A DNA stretch of 19,133 nucleotides. It comes from JAWODU01 sp046483125. GTDB lineage: Bacteria; Verrucomicrobiota; Kiritimatiellia; UBA8416; JAWODU01. The notes below the pieces were generated by a model. It worked only from the letters and a program-made list of their open reading frames with translations. It had not been told where the DNA came from and searched no databases. The translations under genes and the position numbers were made by a program. Below, in pieces: positions 7,510 to 14,361 of the stretch. The DNA lies in assembly GCA_046483125.1 (NCBI GenBank), contig JAWODU010000106.1, positions 1 to 19,133 on the forward strand, written 5' to 3'. Positions within the stretch are counted from its first letter, which is position 1; each line of letters begins with the position of its first letter.

Positions 7510-8820
7510 ATGGAACTTGCCATTCTTATCACGGTTCTCGCATTCGGATTCTACATGGCGTGGAATATCGGGGCTAACGACGTGGCCAATTCCATGGCGG
7601 ATGCGGTCGGCTCAGGCGCCTTGAGCGTCCGAAACGCGGTTATAGCGGCCGGCATCTGTGAATTTGCGGGCGCGGTACTTGTAGGCGCCCATGTTACCGA
7701 TACAGTGCGGAAAGGCATTATCAGCCCCGGCACCATAGCCGGAATGCCGGGACTTCAGGAGGGCGAAGCGGCTACTCTGTTGATCATCGGCATGGCATCG
7801 GCATTGATCGCCGCGGCGGTGTGGCTCAATATAGCCACACATTTGGGCCTACCCGTATCTACGACCCATTCCATAGTCGGAGCCGTAGCGGGATTCGGTA
7901 TACTTGCCGCGGGATGGGCTGCGGTAAACTGGGGCATAATGCTCTCAATTGTTGCCAGCTGGTTCGTTTCGCCTTTTGCCGGTGGTCTGCTGGCTTTCAT
8001 TCTTTTCAAGATTATAAGCGTGTTAATACTCGGGCGGGAGATGCCATTACGCGCAGCGGAAAAAGTTGTTCCCTTTATTGTGTTTTTTTCCGCGGGTATA
8101 GTTGTACTGCTGGTTGTGTTCAAGGGGTTGAAGCATTTATTCGGAGAAGGCGGGCTTGAATGGATGACGGGGGGGGCGGCTTTTGGTATAGCCGGGCTGG
8201 TCGGACTGGCAGGGGCTCTTGTTGCGAAGATCGGAATCCGGAGGCGTATAAGGTGGAGAAGACACGTAGTCCTGAGCCAGCAGTTAAACGAGGTGGAAAA
8301 AATATTCTGCCCTCTTGTGATTATCACATCCTGCGGTGTCGCTTTTGCTCATGGCTCCAACGACGTGGCCAATTCCGTCGGACCGCTTGCCGCCGTGGTA
8401 GATATGCTGCGCCACGGCACGATAAGAATGACAGTACACGTTCCAGTCTGGATATTGATGCTTGGCGGGGCCGGAATTGTGGTTGGGCTGGCAACCTGCG
8501 GTTACAAAGTTATGCATACAGTCGGAAAAAAAATTACCGAGATAACGCCGTGTCGCGGCGTGGCTGCGGATATTGCGGCCACAATTACGGTTTTAGTGTG
8601 CAGTCGGTTGAAATTACCGGTATCTACAACACATACTTTAGTCGGCGCCATCATGGGTATAGGCCTGGCGCGCGGACTGAGCGGAATCAATCGAAGGGTG
8701 ACAAGGCAGATATTTGCGGCATGGTTAATCACGGTTCCAGCGGCGGCAGTATTGGCCATTGTTATATTTGCTCTCGGCAGGGTCTTCTTGTTTGACTTGA
8801 TTAGAGATATTGTCTTGTAG
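7510..8820 (+). CDS. pit: PiT-family inorganic phosphate transporter
   Basis: Low-affinity, ion-coupled phosphate permease of the inner membrane (PiT/PHO4 family). The 436 residues show the family's internal duplication: GANDVANSMADAVGSGAL near 21 pairs with HGSNDVANSVGPLAAVV near 281, and LPVSTTHSIVGA near 114 pairs with LPVSTTHTLVGA near 370. About ten hydrophobic segments flank a central basic cytoplasmic loop (GIRRRIRWRRHVV). No clear Shine-Dalgarno lies between the upstream stop and this ATG, so translation is probably coupled to the DUF47 gene. Having it beside pst gives the locus both high- and low-affinity uptake. The coupling ion (H+ or Na+) cannot be inferred. Confidence 0.93.
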   Translation: MELAILITVLAFGFYMAWNIGANDVANSMADAVGSGALSVRNAVIAAGICEFAGAVLVGAHVTDTVRKGIISPGTIAGMPGLQEGEAATLLIIGMASALIAAAVWLNIATHLGLPVSTTHSIVGAVAGFGILAAGWAAVNWGIMLSIVASWFVSPFAGGLLAFILFKIISVLILGREMPLRAAEKVVPFIVFFSAGIVVLLVVFKGLKHLFGEGGLEWMTGGAAFGIAGLVGLAGALVAKIGIRRRIRWRRHVVLSQQLNEVEKIFCPLVIITSCGVAFAHGSNDVANSVGPLAAVVDMLRHGTIRMTVHVPVWILMLGGAGIVVGLATCGYKVMHTVGKKITEITPCRGVAADIAATITVLVCSRLKLPVSTTHTLVGAIMGIGLARGLSGINRRVTRQIFAAWLITVPAAAVLAIVIFALGRVFLFDLIRDIVL

Positions 8821-8940
8821 GTGGGGCGCATCCTTAACCGAGGCATTACCGGCTGGGCTGGATGAATATGAATACAGCCGCTTCGATTACCGGATAAAAG
8901 GCCATTGCCGCATGGGAAATTGAAATGTCGGCCTGGTTTC

Positions 8941-8978
8941 CTAACATAATCCTAACATTCTGCTTGCTTCGGTTTAAT
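8941..8978 (+). promoter_or_regulatory. Candidate Pho box and promoter for phoU
   Basis: CTAACA at 8941-8946 and again at 8952-8957 are separated by 5 bp (11-bp period), the same hexamer and spacing as upstream of pstC. A weak third unit, CTTGCT, follows in phase at 8963-8968, and TTTAAT at 8973-8978 could be the -10. There is no separate -35, as expected of an activator-dependent Pho promoter. The leader to the phoU start is about 85 nt. The remainder of the 8821-9069 gap shows no gene or terminator that I can support. Confidence 0.58.
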
Positions 8979-9069
8979 CTTCTCACTCCAGTATTGAAAC
9001 ACTTACAGACAGGGAATTCAATTATCAGCATCGAGTCCTGAAGATTGAATACTTGGAGAGAGGGCGAAT

Positions 9070-9747
9070 ATGACACAGCGCTTACAGAAAGAGATAGAAA
9101 ACCTGAAAAAGAAACTGCTCACGTTATGTAGTGTGGTGGAAAAGGCGGTCATGCTGGCCACAAAAGCTGTGGAAGAGGACGATAGCAAACTGGCAGAGCA
9201 GGTTATCAAAGACGACGTGAATATCGACAACTCCGAAGTGGAGCTGGAAGAAGACTGCCTGAAAATACTGGCGCTTTACCAGCCGGTGGCGGTTGATTTG
9301 CGTATTATAGTGGCCATACTGAAAATCAACAGCGACCTGGAAAGAATAGGGGACCTGGCCGTCAATGTCGCGGAGCGTGTTTCACACATTGGGTCCGGCA
9401 AACCGACTCCCGAAAAGTTCGGCTTTCCGGCGATGATGGAACACGTGACACAGATGCTCAGGAACGGAATAGACGCCATGGTAAAAATGGATGAGGAACT
9501 GGCTTACAGTGTATGCGCCGCGGACGACAAGGTAGACGAGATGAACCGTCGTTCGTACGAATTGGCGGAATCAATGATAGGTGACAAGGATATCAGTGTA
9601 AAAACGCTGATAGATCTGTTGTCCGTATCGCGTCATCTCGAGCGTATAGCCGATCATGCGACCAACATAGCGGAGGACGTCGTTTACATGATAGAGGGCG
9701 AAGTAATCAGGCACCACGTGGGCGACCACTCCGTGGAGGAAGAATAA
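9070..9747 (+). CDS. phoU: Phosphate signalling regulator PhoU
   Basis: Cytoplasmic negative regulator linking Pst transport status to PhoR. The 225 residues form two PhoU three-helix repeats. The first has ALYQPVAVDLRIIVAILKINSDLERIGDLAVNVAERV and the second LLSVSRHLERIADHATNIAEDVVYMIEGE; the E/DxxxD metal-cluster residues are visible in ERIGD and ERIADH. GGAGAGAGGG lies upstream of the ATG. Unusually, it is separated from pstB by phoBR and the DUF47-PiT pair, and has its own candidate Pho box. The convergent SDR gene ends only 5 bp after its stop, with no intervening terminator. Confidence 0.95.
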   Translation: MTQRLQKEIENLKKKLLTLCSVVEKAVMLATKAVEEDDSKLAEQVIKDDVNIDNSEVELEEDCLKILALYQPVAVDLRIIVAILKINSDLERIGDLAVNVAERVSHIGSGKPTPEKFGFPAMMEHVTQMLRNGIDAMVKMDEELAYSVCAADDKVDEMNRRSYELAESMIGDKDISVKTLIDLLSVSRHLERIADHATNIAEDVVYMIEGEVIRHHVGDHSVEEE

Positions 9748-9752
9748 CCGTT

Positions 9753-10523
9753 TCAAAGACGCTGAAGGGTCAGCCCCCCGTCCACGGCTATCGCCTGGCC
9801 GCTTGAGTAGGCGATGTCCCCCCGTACTATCGAAGCTGCCGCTTTTCCGACATCTTCGGGCTGGCCCCACCGTTTCTGAACCAGGAGGCCGTCTTCTATC
9901 AGCCGGTCGTACTTGTCTTTAACACCCCTCGTCATGTCGGTCTGAATTATTCCGGGTCTCAATTCGTATACCCCTATGCCGAACTCGCCGAGAGCCGCCG
10001 CCCACAGCTTTGTCGCCATGCTTACGCCGGCTTTCGATATGCAGTATTCTCCCCGGTTGGGGGAAGCCACGGTCGATGAGATGGACGATATATTGATTAT
10101 GCACGCGTCAAAATCAGCGTCGGCTTTTTTCTGATCAACCATCCATCGCGCCGCGGCCTGCGTCAGGAAATAGGGCCCTTTGAGGTTGATATTCATTACG
10201 CGGTCATAACTGTCCTCGGTTGCTTCCAGGATTCCGGACCGTGATTTCGGCGCGACGCCCGCGTTATTTACGAGAACATTCAGTTGTTTGAATCTGTTTT
10301 CGATGTCCTTCAGCATGTTTTCTCTTGCCGCCCGTTCGGTGACGTCACAGCGGCAGTACAGAACCTCTGTTCCCTGCGATTCAATGCTCTTCAAGGCCTC
10401 TTCAACGGTATTCTCTTCGTGAACATCGCATACCGCGATGTTGTATCCTTCAGCGGCAATCGCCCTGGCGATTGCCAGTCCTATCCCCCGGCCGGCCCCC
10501 GTAACCAGTGCTGTCTTGTTCAT
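9753..10523 (-). CDS. FabG-like short-chain dehydrogenase/reductase (SDR)
   Basis: NAD(P)-dependent oxidoreductase of the classical SDR family, closest in feel to proteins annotated 3-ketoacyl-ACP reductase (PRK12745-like) that sit in sugar catabolic operons. Numbered from the ATG at 10523 (256 residues): cofactor motif TGAGRGIG (8-15), acidic Asp33 after beta-2 favouring NAD, NNAG (86-89), catalytic Ser147, Tyr160 and Lys164 in PNRGEYCISKAG, then RPGIIQTDMT and the C-terminal AVDGGLTLQRL. The frame is open to an ATG at 10544, but 10523 makes an ATGA overlap with the upstream gene's stop and starts directly before the Rossmann strand. It is the last gene of a three-gene operon. The substrate is unknown; a sugar or polyol is more likely than fatty acid synthesis, given its neighbours. 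Confidence 0.88.
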   Translation of the reverse strand: MNKTALVTGAGRGIGLAIARAIAAEGYNIAVCDVHEENTVEEALKSIESQGTEVLYCRCDVTERAARENMLKDIENRFKQLNVLVNNAGVAPKSRSGILEATEDSYDRVMNINLKGPYFLTQAAARWMVDQKKADADFDACIINISSISSTVASPNRGEYCISKAGVSMATKLWAAALGEFGIGVYELRPGIIQTDMTRGVKDKYDRLIEDGLLVQKRWGQPEDVGKAAASIVRGDIAYSSGQAIAVDGGLTLQRL

Positions 10524-11290
10524 TGTTCCAGCCTTTCCAGCCATTTGTTCAGGGTGGCGGCGTCCCGGAGAAAATTCCCGGGATCGTTATCCGTTACAAA
10601 CTCGATCAGGGCCCACCTGTCGCCTTCTGCGGTCTGCGCCAGCGACAGATAGCTCATCCATTCCTCTTCCCCCTGGTCCAGGGGCAGTCTTACAAGTTTT
10701 CCGTCCTCGTGTTTCCAGTTAAAGACATGCAGGTTCGACAGGACCGGAAGGGCCGCTTCCAGGCCGGTTTTCCGGTACTCAAACGAGGTGCCTCCGGGCG
10801 TCTGCCAGTAAAGACGCAGGTTGGAATGCGAAACCTCTTTAACCAGCCGCGCGGCTGATTCATTTGTATCGGTGAGTGTATTTCCATGATACTCCAGGGC
10901 CAGCACGATGTTCTCCCGCGAAGCTGTTTCGGCGCATTCGCGAAGGTCCTTTACCACCGCCTCCCTGTACGCTTCATCGGCGGCTTCCGATCCTTTCCGG
11001 CCCGCCCATACCCGGATCGTCGGGGCCGAAAGTTCGCCCGCGGTTTTCAGTACGTCTTCAAAAGAAAAATCATTCTGTTCGCCGGATCTGTAATAGGACC
11101 CGTAGGATGATACGCTCAGACCGGCGTCGCGGGTCAGTTTCCGTACTTCCGCGGCTCGCGCCGTGTTACCGTGCGGGACATGCACGTCGCCTCCCCATTC
11201 TATGCCCTGCAGGCCGGCCTGTTTGACCAGGTTGATTATGTCCTCGCACGAAAGCTGTCTGAAAGTAATCGATACCAGTCCGCTATTCAT
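10520..11290 (-). CDS. Xylose isomerase-like TIM-barrel protein (sugar phosphate isomerase/epimerase family)
   Basis: The 256 residues fit the AP-endonuclease-2/xylose-isomerase-like TIM barrel (PF01261): barrel strands with candidate metal/active-site residues Glu31 in GIEWGGD, Glu133 in LALEYHG, His188 in NLHVFNW and Glu230 in ALIEFV. At the position where many members have a metal-binding Asp/His this one reads LYWQTPGG, so the metal site or the activity may differ. Members isomerise or epimerise sugars or keto-sugars. AAAGGA precedes the start, 19 bp after the upstream dehydrogenase stop, and the stop overlaps the SDR start. The position between two oxidoreductases suggests a dehydrogenate-isomerise-reduce pathway; the substrate is not deducible. 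Confidence 0.85.
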   Translation of the reverse strand: MNSGLVSITFRQLSCEDIINLVKQAGLQGIEWGGDVHVPHGNTARAAEVRKLTRDAGLSVSSYGSYYRSGEQNDFSFEDVLKTAGELSAPTIRVWAGRKGSEAADEAYREAVVKDLRECAETASRENIVLALEYHGNTLTDTNESAARLVKEVSHSNLRLYWQTPGGTSFEYRKTGLEAALPVLSNLHVFNWKHEDGKLVRLPLDQGEEEWMSYLSLAQTAEGDRWALIEFVTDNDPGNFLRDAATLNKWLERLEQ

Positions 11291-11309
11291 GTGTTATCCT
11301 TTCCGGGGT

Positions 11310-12305
11310 TTAAGCCAGCTTTGCCGCCATTTCGCGTGTTATCCGCCATTGCAGGGGTTCCCCGTTGAGGTATCGCCTGAGCTCGTCCGCCGCGTACTGG
11401 CCCATGCGGCGGCATTCGGCGCTCATCGAACCTGCTATGTGGGGAACGAGCACCACGTTAGGCAGAGTCCAGAGAGGGGAGTCGGATTCGGGGGGTTCCG
11501 GGAAAGTCACGTCCAGCACGGCCGTCACATCGGGCCTTTTCTTCAGGGCTTCGATCATGGCCGGCTCGTCGATCACGGCGCCTCGCGCGGTATTGATAAA
11601 AGAGGCATCGCGTTTCATGGAGGCGAAGTGAGAACCCTTTATCATTCCGCGGGTCTGGGGCAGGTTGGGAGTGTGAAGCGATACTACGTCGCAGGTCTCG
11701 AATATCTCCTCCAGCGTGCAGAGCCGTACTTTCAGTTCGCTGGCCTCGTCTTCCGTCATGCTGGTGCTGTACACCGATGTTTCCAGGTCGAAAGGACGCA
11801 GGAGTGCAAGCGTCTTACGCGCTATCATTCCCATGGATATAAGACCGACTCTTGATTTGTAACAGCCGGGCACCTCAAGTTTTCTCCACTCCTTTTTTCT
11901 TTTCGCGGCAAAAGCGTGCCGCCAGCCCAGCTTAAGGCAGAATATTATCTGGGAGAGCGTGAATTCGGCCACCGGGATCGCGTTAGCGGCGTAGGAGCTG
12001 GTAACAATTATTCCTCTGTCCCACAGGTCGTCGCTGACCATGCCGCGAACCGAGCCCGCCCCGTAGAAAACCGCTTCCAGCCGCGGGGCGTCAGCGAGGA
12101 ATTTCGCGTCCATGCGGGGAGCGCGCCATCCCGACATTATTACTTCGGCCTCGTTGAGGATTTCCGGGCTATCCGCCGTGGATCGCGCGGTCTGCGGCGG
12201 GGCGTAAACGTCGACGAGGTCGTTTACCTGCTTTTTCTGGGCCTCGCCGTAGATTTTCCTGTACGGGTCCGCTCCAAGCACAAATAGAGCCTTTTTCTTC
12301 GCCAT
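11310..12305 (-). CDS. D-2-hydroxyacid dehydrogenase family protein
   Basis: First gene of the operon, 331 residues, of the D-isomer-specific 2-hydroxyacid dehydrogenase family, which interconverts 2-hydroxy and 2-keto acids with NAD(P)H. The substrate-domain ends flank a Rossmann domain (about 110-290). The catalytic triad is visible: Arg241 in NTARGAVID, Glu270 in FPEPPE and His289 in PHIAGS. The dinucleotide loop is atypical: VGLISMGMIAR replaces the first and third glycines of GxGxxG with Ser157 and Ala162. The second strand ends VYSTS, without the usual acidic residue, so cofactor preference may not be NAD. The ATG has only a distant GGGGG/GGAAA as ribosome-binding site. Confidence 0.88.
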   Translation of the reverse strand: MAKKKALFVLGADPYRKIYGEAQKKQVNDLVDVYAPPQTARSTADSPEILNEAEVIMSGWRAPRMDAKFLADAPRLEAVFYGAGSVRGMVSDDLWDRGIIVTSSYAANAIPVAEFTLSQIIFCLKLGWRHAFAAKRKKEWRKLEVPGCYKSRVGLISMGMIARKTLALLRPFDLETSVYSTSMTEDEASELKVRLCTLEEIFETCDVVSLHTPNLPQTRGMIKGSHFASMKRDASFINTARGAVIDEPAMIEALKKRPDVTAVLDVTFPEPPESDSPLWTLPNVVLVPHIAGSMSAECRRMGQYAADELRRYLNGEPLQWRITREMAAKLA

Positions 12306-12329
12306 AACGGAGGTTTCCCCCTTTTATAC

Positions 12330-12370
12330 AGCCGAAACGAGAGACTATACGGTGCTTCGGCTCCTGTCAA
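12330..12370 (-). promoter_or_regulatory. Promoter with overlapping inverted-repeat operator for the dehydrogenase-isomerase-SDR operon
   Basis: On the minus strand TTGACA (12370-12365) and TATAGT (12349-12344) form a promoter with a short 15-bp spacer, about 40 bp before the dehydrogenase ATG. The inverted repeat AGCCGAA (12330-12336) / TTCGGCT (12356-12362), with 19 bp between its arms, brackets the -10, so a bound dimeric repressor would block initiation. No regulator gene lies in the window. The rest of the 136-bp divergent gap holds nothing else recognisable. Confidence 0.45.
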
Positions 12371-12441
12371 CTTCATGCGTCTGCGCCCGGTGAGCGTGTC
12401 GCAGAAACAACAACACGCCTGTCGCAAACGCAAACAAAAAA

Positions 12442-14361
12442 ATGTTGACGATCGGGTCGAAATTCGTGTTCAATCAATCCCGATACAGGAAACGGGGCTT
12501 ACAGCCGCGATTGGCGGCAAAAACGGACAGACATGTGACAGAATACATCAGGGCAGAATGGCGTTCCCTCACCGCCGCTTCCCGAGTGGTCCTCTTTCCG
12601 GCTCTTCTTATTCTTACCGCAGTGCTTGTCCTTGCATCCGGCGCTTTCCCCGGCAATTCGGATCAGTCATCACAAGACGACCCCGATCCTGACCGGGACG
12701 GCTTTTCCACTGAAATCGAGATGTTTCTCGGCACAGACCCCGCCGACAGCGCTTCACATCCCACACTCGCCGACAACCGGGAAAAGATTCTCTGCTACTG
12801 GCCGCTTACCAACGACGTCAACGAGGCAATACAAGGCATTATAAACGGACAACTGCGGCACGGGGCCGATTTTAAAAACGGCGCCCTTAACCTCGACGGC
12901 AGGGACGACTACGTCTCCTTCGGCACCAACACCGTTCTTAACGTCTCGAGCAATCTTTCCTTTACCCTGTGGTGCAGACCCCGCTTCCGCTTTCAGCCCG
13001 CCAGAATCCTCGGCAAATTCCGGACAAAGGACAAACAGCGTCAGTACTCCGCCTTCTTTCTGGGCGGCAGGCTGTGGACCTTTTTCTCAGACGACGGCTC
13101 CTGCCGCCACGGCAACAGGATACTCAAGGTTACCAGGCCCCGCGTGGTTCACCGGAACCAGTGGATGCACCTCGGCGTGGTATGGGACTCAACAAACGGC
13201 GCCGCCGGAGTCCACACCTACATTGACGGGCTCGAAGAGCCGACCTGGGATGTGGGGTCTTCGGACATACAATCTCTTCATTCCGGGACAGCCGAGTTCA
13301 CCCTCGGGGCCTACGACATAAAACGTATCAGGCGCCGGATTCCTGTTTGGCGGCCACAGATTCGCATTCCAGGCAGGCCGTGGCATCCCAAGCGCCGGAA
13401 GAAATGGAAAGAAAAAGAAATCGTCATCAACTCCTTCCGGGGACAGATGGCCCAACTGGTTCTTTGCAAGAGCGCGCTCACCGAGATAGAAGTTGCCGAG
13501 CTCTACATGCTGGGTGAAGACGGCGATCTTCAGGCATGGATCCACCAGGACTTCGACGAAGACGGCATGGTAGACTGGTGGGAGCGCGAAAACTTCGGCG
13601 ACGTCAGCTGTACTGCCGAAGGGGACGAAGACGGCGACGGGCTCTGTAACCTTGAGGAGTTTCAAGCCGGAACCGAGCCGAACAATCCCGATTCCGACAA
13701 CGGCGGGCTCACAGACGGCCAGGAAGTACACACCTACCGCACCGATCCCGTGGTGAGGGACACGGACAAGGATGGCTTCACCGACGGGGAAGAGGTAAGT
13801 GCCGGCAGTGATCCGCGGAATGCAGATTCATTCCCGGTTACAGTTTCCGGGACCGTGACCTATGAGGGAACGCAGACGGGTAAAGTGTGGGTAATAGCTG
13901 TTACGGCTTCAAACAGTTGGTCCGCAGATTGGTGTGATGTAGTCCCGCAACAGGGTTCCTACAGCATAACCGGCCTGCCCAATGGGACGGAATACTGGTT
14001 CAAAGCCTGGTGCGACCAGAAAAGTGACGGGGCGCGGGGAACTGATGAAGCAATCGGAGCTTACCCGGATAATCCCCTGCTTGTTGCCGCTGACCTTTCA
14101 GGGGTTGATATCATTCTCGAGGACGTAAGCCTCGATACCGACGGAGACGGTTTACTAAATGAAGTCGAGACCGGTACGGGCGTATTTGTAAGTGCCGACG
14201 ACACAGGTACCGATCCAGCCGTTGCCGATACGGATGGCGACGGTATTAATGACGGAGATGAAGTAAATAACCGTACCGATCCCAATAATTCTGACAGAAC
14301 CGATCCTGTAATCACAATTATACACCCGGGAGAGAACTCCAGCGCGAAATGGATACCGTGA
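12442..14361 (+). CDS. Membrane-anchored LamG-domain protein with DxDxDG calcium-binding repeats
   Basis: Predicted surface protein, 639 residues. A single hydrophobic helix (about 49-69) acts as signal anchor. A concanavalin/LamG-like jelly roll spans about 111-357 (YWPLTNDVNEAI, LNLDGRDDYVSFG, FTLWCRPRF, VHTYIDGLEEP). Acidic calcium loops of thrombospondin-3 type lie at about 81-100, 369-385, 394-460 and 564-614 (DEDGDGLCNLEE, DTDKDGFTDGEE, DTDGDGINDGDE). A carboxypeptidase-regulatory-like beta domain lies at about 465-562. A very basic stretch (294-326) interrupts the LamG region. The protein stops just after a strand resembling an Ig-like domain start (DPVITIIHPGENS). The start is uncertain: the ATG at 12442 lacks a ribosome site, while the GTG at 12535 gives a neater N-terminus and lies after a possible promoter at 12445-12474. 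The specific role is unknown; adhesion or glycan binding is plausible. Confidence 0.78.
   Translation: MLTIGSKFVFNQSRYRKRGLQPRLAAKTDRHVTEYIRAEWRSLTAASRVVLFPALLILTAVLVLASGAFPGNSDQSSQDDPDPDRDGFSTEIEMFLGTDPADSASHPTLADNREKILCYWPLTNDVNEAIQGIINGQLRHGADFKNGALNLDGRDDYVSFGTNTVLNVSSNLSFTLWCRPRFRFQPARILGKFRTKDKQRQYSAFFLGGRLWTFFSDDGSCRHGNRILKVTRPRVVHRNQWMHLGVVWDSTNGAAGVHTYIDGLEEPTWDVGSSDIQSLHSGTAEFTLGAYDIKRIRRRIPVWRPQIRIPGRPWHPKRRKKWKEKEIVINSFRGQMAQLVLCKSALTEIEVAELYMLGEDGDLQAWIHQDFDEDGMVDWWERENFGDVSCTAEGDEDGDGLCNLEEFQAGTEPNNPDSDNGGLTDGQEVHTYRTDPVVRDTDKDGFTDGEEVSAGSDPRNADSFPVTVSGTVTYEGTQTGKVWVIAVTASNSWSADWCDVVPQQGSYSITGLPNGTEYWFKAWCDQKSDGARGTDEAIGAYPDNPLLVAADLSGVDIILEDVSLDTDGDGLLNEVETGTGVFVSADDTGTDPAVADTDGDGINDGDEVNNRTDPNNSDRTDPVITIIHPGENSSAKWIP

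Noticed and set aside
7755..8327. 190-codon minus-strand ORF inside pit
   Set aside because: Antisense shadow of a well-conserved transporter; composition (Pro, Ser, Thr, Ile-rich) is typical of reverse-frame translation.
8862..8897. 11-codon ORF upstream of phoU as a leader peptide
   Set aside because: No Shine-Dalgarno and no regulatory codon run; likely chance.
11163..11855. 230-codon plus-strand ORF opposite the isomerase and dehydrogenase genes
   Set aside because: Overlaps two clear enzymes on the other strand and shows no family features; His/Arg-rich shadow frame.
13189..13731. 180-codon minus-strand ORF inside the LamG gene
   Set aside because: Reverse complement of the calcium-repeat coding region, with no ribosome site or known motif.
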